This document shows positions 5,340 through 7,462 of a stretch of 7,462 nucleotides of DNA, one piece after another. The notes beneath the pieces were generated by a model. That model was not told where the DNA came from. It worked only from the letters and a program-made list of their open reading frames with translations, and did not search any database. Within the stretch, counting starts at the first letter, position 1. Every line of letters starts with the position of its first letter. The DNA lies in assembly GCA_021811025.1 (NCBI GenBank), contig JAJZPX010000094.1:1-7462 (forward strand), written 5' to 3'. This stretch comes from Actinomycetes bacterium. Lineage in GTDB: Bacteria; Actinomycetota; Coriobacteriia; Anaerosomatales; JAJZPX01. The position numbers and the translations under genes are program-made.

Positions 5340-6188
5340 ATGAGCATTCCGGACGATCACGACGAACTCGAAGTGCTCCGGCAGCAGAACCTTCTGCTTG
5401 CCGAGGAGAACGCTCGCCTCAAGCGGATGTTGGGGCTGGGAGAACCGGAGGATTCGGAGAGCGAGCCCGAGTCGACGCCCTCGGCTCCCACCGTCGATTC
5501 CGCGTCGCCCGCGCATCTCAAGATCGGGCTGTTTCGCTCCCTCTTCCACGGCCGAGAGGACGTGTACGCCAAGCGGTGGCAGAGCCGCACGGGGGCAAGC
5601 GGGTATGCGCCAGTGTGCGCGAACGAATGGAAGTCGGGCCTGTGTGACAAGCGACGCGTGAAGTGCGCTGAATGCGCCAACCGTGAGCTCGTAGAGCTGG
5701 ACGACGTCGCGATTCAAGACCATCTGACCGGTCGTTCAACACTCGGCGTCTATCCGATGCTTGAAGATGAGATCTGCTGGTTCCTCGCGATCGATTTCGA
5801 CGACGCGACGTGGCGGGAGGACGTCGCGGCCTTTCGCGCAGCTGCCAGCGGCTCGTCCCTGAGTTGCCATGTCGAGATCTCACGGTCCGGATCGGGAGCG
5901 CACGCGTGGCTGTTCTTCGCCGAGCCGATCCCTGCTTCACTGGCGCGTCGACTCGGAACGGCGCTCCTCACGCTCGCCGCACGCCGCCGTCACGTCTTGT
6001 CGTTGCGCTCGTACGACAGGCTCTTTCCGAGCCAAGACACGCTTCCGCGCGGCGGCTTCGGCAACCTGATCGCGCTGCCGCTACAGCACGAGCCTCGTTC
6101 GGCGGGCCGGTCCGTGTTCGTCGACGAGGACTCTGCTTGCGAACCTGAGACATCTTTCGATGACTTATCATTCTATCGACGCCTATAG
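5340..6188 (+). CDS. TOTE-type archaeo-eukaryotic primase (AEP) domain protein, without the usual helicase
   Basis: At 282 residues this matches the N-terminal part of TOTE-conflict-system primase proteins. In order it has a short coiled coil (about 7-33, LRQQNLLLAEENARLKRML), an acidic Ser/Pro linker, KIGLFRSLFHGREDVYAKRW (61-80), and a four-Cys zinc-binding cluster (C93, C102, C109, C112). The AEP catalytic core follows: DFDD at 152-155 in FLAIDFDD, then SGSGAHAW with H188. The C-terminal block SYDRLFPSQDTLPRGGFGN runs on to LIALPLQ (224-249). DxD and His motifs are kept, so polymerase activity is possible. In the homologues I know, a superfamily II helicase follows in the same chain. Here TAG (6186-6188) comes just after the primase domain and no helicase is readable in any frame downstream. 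It may be a natural short form or a truncation. No Shine-Dalgarno is visible; the 14-bp gap to Fic suggests coupled translation. Confidence 0.82.
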   Translation: MSIPDDHDELEVLRQQNLLLAEENARLKRMLGLGEPEDSESEPESTPSAPTVDSASPAHLKIGLFRSLFHGREDVYAKRWQSRTGASGYAPVCANEWKSGLCDKRRVKCAECANRELVELDDVAIQDHLTGRSTLGVYPMLEDEICWFLAIDFDDATWREDVAAFRAAASGSSLSCHVEISRSGSGAHAWLFFAEPIPASLARRLGTALLTLAARRRHVLSLRSYDRLFPSQDTLPRGGFGNLIALPLQHEPRSAGRSVFVDEDSACEPETSFDDLSFYRRL

Positions 6189-6492
6189 CCTGGAACTATA
6201 GCGTTCTTACGACGTATTATTAATCTATTCCCTCCTGCGACCGCCCTCTGTCCGCATCGCAACTCGGCGGGAATGGCCGAACGGGCGCCGGTGGGGACCC
6301 GTCTAAGAGACGGATCGAGCCGGCGGCGTACACTGAGTGCAAGCAGTGGTGCGGGGAAGCCGCGGCTCATCCGCTAACCCGTTAGCTGGACGAGGTGATC
6401 TCCTGTGTCTGTAGATGAACGCGCGAAGCGACTTGAGGCACAGAGCACGTGAAGCAGCGATGATGGTGACTGTTGGGACGAACCGCACGTGT
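6189..6492. other. Non-coding convergent spacer with nested inverted repeats
   Basis: No convincing gene is seen on either strand here. It begins AT-richer (6196-6232, GTATTATTAATC), then turns GC-rich. A two-tier hairpin is possible: CGCCGG (6286-6291) with CCGGCG (6320-6325) enclosing CCGTCT-AAG-AGACGG (6299-6313). Further dyads are AGCCGCGGCT (6358-6367) and GCTAAC-CC-GTTAGC (6373-6386). No T-tract follows any stem. A role as bidirectional terminator or deletion scar is inferred only. Confidence 0.5.
6286..6325. terminator. Possible structured terminator between convergent genes
   Basis: Outer 6-bp stem CGCCGG/CCGGCG and inner 6-bp stem CCGTCT/AGACGG with an AAG loop stack through an internal loop of 7 and 6 bases. 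The position between two convergent genes fits a terminator, but there is no U-tract on either side, so it could equally be another RNA structure. Confidence 0.3.
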
Positions 6493-7462
6493 CTAGGAGA
6501 ACAGCTCTTCGAGGTCCCCCCTGGTGAGGCTCTTCCCGATACCGGCTTCGGGTGAGAGGAGACTGTTGAACAGCTCCTTCTTGCGATCTTGAAGCTTGAG
6601 TATCTTCTCTTCGATGCTGTCCTTGGTGATCATCTTGTAGACGAAGACGTGCTTGTCCTGGCCTATGCGGTAGGCGCGATCGGTCGCCTGCGCCTCGACT
6701 TGGGGGTTCCACCATGGATCGACGTGGACGACATAGTCGGCTGCGGTCAGGTTGAGTCCTGTTCCGCCCGCTTTGAGGCTGATCAAGAAGAGCGTCGCGC
6801 CGCCTTCGTTGAAAGCTTCGATGACCTTCCGCCGATTGCGCGTACGGCCGTCGAGATAGCAATAGTCGATCCCCTCGTGGTCGAGCCATTTCCTCAGGAT
6901 CGACAGCATCCCTGTGAACTGGCTGAACACCAGAGCCCTGTGGCCTTCGCTCACCAGCTCTTCGACCATCTCCTGGAAGAGGCCCATCTTTCCTGAGGTC
7001 TTGACCTTGTTGGCGGCGAGCCTCAGAAGGCTCGGATGGTTGCAGACTTGCCTGAGCTTGAGGAGCGCGTCGAGTATGGTGATCTGCGATCGCTCGATTC
7101 CCTTGTCGGCGATCGATTGCAGTACCTTGCCTCGGTAGGTATTCAAGACCTGCTGGTACAGCGCTCGTTGGGCGGGAGTCATGTCGCAGTAGGAGACGAT
7201 CTCCGTCTTCGGAGGCAACTCACGGGCTACATCTTCCTTCACCCGGCGGAGCATGAAGGGGTTGAGGCGTCGCTTGAGCAGTTCGAGTGCCTGTTGATCG
7301 CCTCTGGAGGTGATCGGCCGCTCGTACTTCGTCTGAAAGCGCTTGTGCGGGCCGAGAAAGCCGGGCATGAGGAAGTCGAAGACAGACCAGATCTCCGTGA
7401 GGTTGTTCTCCATAGGGGTTCCGGTAAGGGCCAAACGGTGGCGTCCCTTGAGTGCCTTGCAA
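6493..7462 (-). CDS. SNF2-family DEAD/DEAH-type helicase, C-terminal part (5' end off the window)
   Basis: These are the C-terminal 322 residues of a SNF2 (COG0553-like) double-stranded-DNA translocase, an ATPase that remodels protein-DNA complexes. The frame enters from the right edge at KALKGRHRLALTGTP, which is motif III, so motifs I and II (Walker A, DEAH) lie beyond the window. Seen here are PFMLRRVKEDVARELPPK (about 68-85), LLKLRQVCNHP, ALVFSQFTGML (motif IV), SLKAGGTGLNLT (motif V, about 228-239) and DPWWNP through RAYRIGQ (motif VI with arginine fingers near 262-265). The tail after the helicase core is short and the gene ends at TAG (complement of 6493-6495). A TTG codon at 7434 is internal, not a start. 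Third positions are less GC-rich than in purH. It is convergent with the Fic-primase pair. Substrate and partners are unknown; bacterial SNF2 genes occur both in core genomes and in defence loci. Confidence 0.93.
   Translation of the reverse strand, partial: CKALKGRHRLALTGTPMENNLTEIWSVFDFLMPGFLGPHKRFQTKYERPITSRGDQQALELLKRRLNPFMLRRVKEDVARELPPKTEIVSYCDMTPAQRALYQQVLNTYRGKVLQSIADKGIERSQITILDALLKLRQVCNHPSLLRLAANKVKTSGKMGLFQEMVEELVSEGHRALVFSQFTGMLSILRKWLDHEGIDYCYLDGRTRNRRKVIEAFNEGGATLFLISLKAGGTGLNLTAADYVVHVDPWWNPQVEAQATDRAYRIGQDKHVFVYKMITKDSIEEKILKLQDRKKELFNSLLSPEAGIGKSLTRGDLEELFS

Noticed and set aside
6173..6370. A 65-codon minus-strand frame in the convergent spacer
   Set aside because: Arg-rich composition, no RBS seen, no recognisable motif, and it overlaps the primase end.
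6374..6889. A 171-codon minus-strand frame within the SNF2 gene
   Set aside because: It is in a different frame from the clear SNF2 coding frame, so it is a shadow.

Overview
The window looks like a chromosomal segment of a high-GC bacterium. The left part has strongly GC-rich third codon positions, GTG starts, a lipobox, a TACAAT or TATAAT -10 box and tRNAs with encoded CCA. An actinobacterial lineage, perhaps Thermoleophilia, is my guess from sequence style only. Nothing in the window proves it.

Left part (1-3227) is ordinary core genome. It holds the 3' nearly complete gene of a LivJ/LivK-type ABC transporter substrate-binding lipoprotein (its first codons lie off the window), then purH (last two steps of IMP synthesis) with its own -10-like box. 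A convergent small ferritin-like four-helix protein follows, with a very strong Shine-Dalgarno sequence.

Middle (3228-3650) is a divergent intergenic region packed with inverted repeats, followed by two adjacent tRNA genes, Lys(TTT) and Glu(TTC), both with encoded CCA. A 9-bp perfect inverted repeat touches the tRNA-Lys -10 box.

Right part (from about 3611) reads like an accessory island downstream of tRNA-Glu. Its base composition is visibly less GC-rich. In order it contains a frameshifted, N-terminally truncated relic of an AbiEi-type antitoxin gene, a 9-bp perfect inverted repeat, a Fic-family AMP-transferase gene, and 14 bp later a primase-like protein of the TOTE-conflict-system archaeo-eukaryotic primase (AEP) family. 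That protein stops right after the primase domain instead of continuing into the usual helicase. A 304-bp non-coding convergent spacer with nested hairpins follows, then the C-terminal part of a SNF2-family helicase on the minus strand, which runs off the right edge.

The most interesting item is the Fic + helicase-less TOTE-type primase pair. Each family is known to me. The tight pairing of an intact, autoinhibited-type Fic protein with a stand-alone AEP unit, inside a tRNA-linked island that also carries a dead antitoxin and a SNF2 helicase, is the closest thing here to an undescribed defence or conflict module. Whether it is functional or a truncated remnant cannot be settled from this window.
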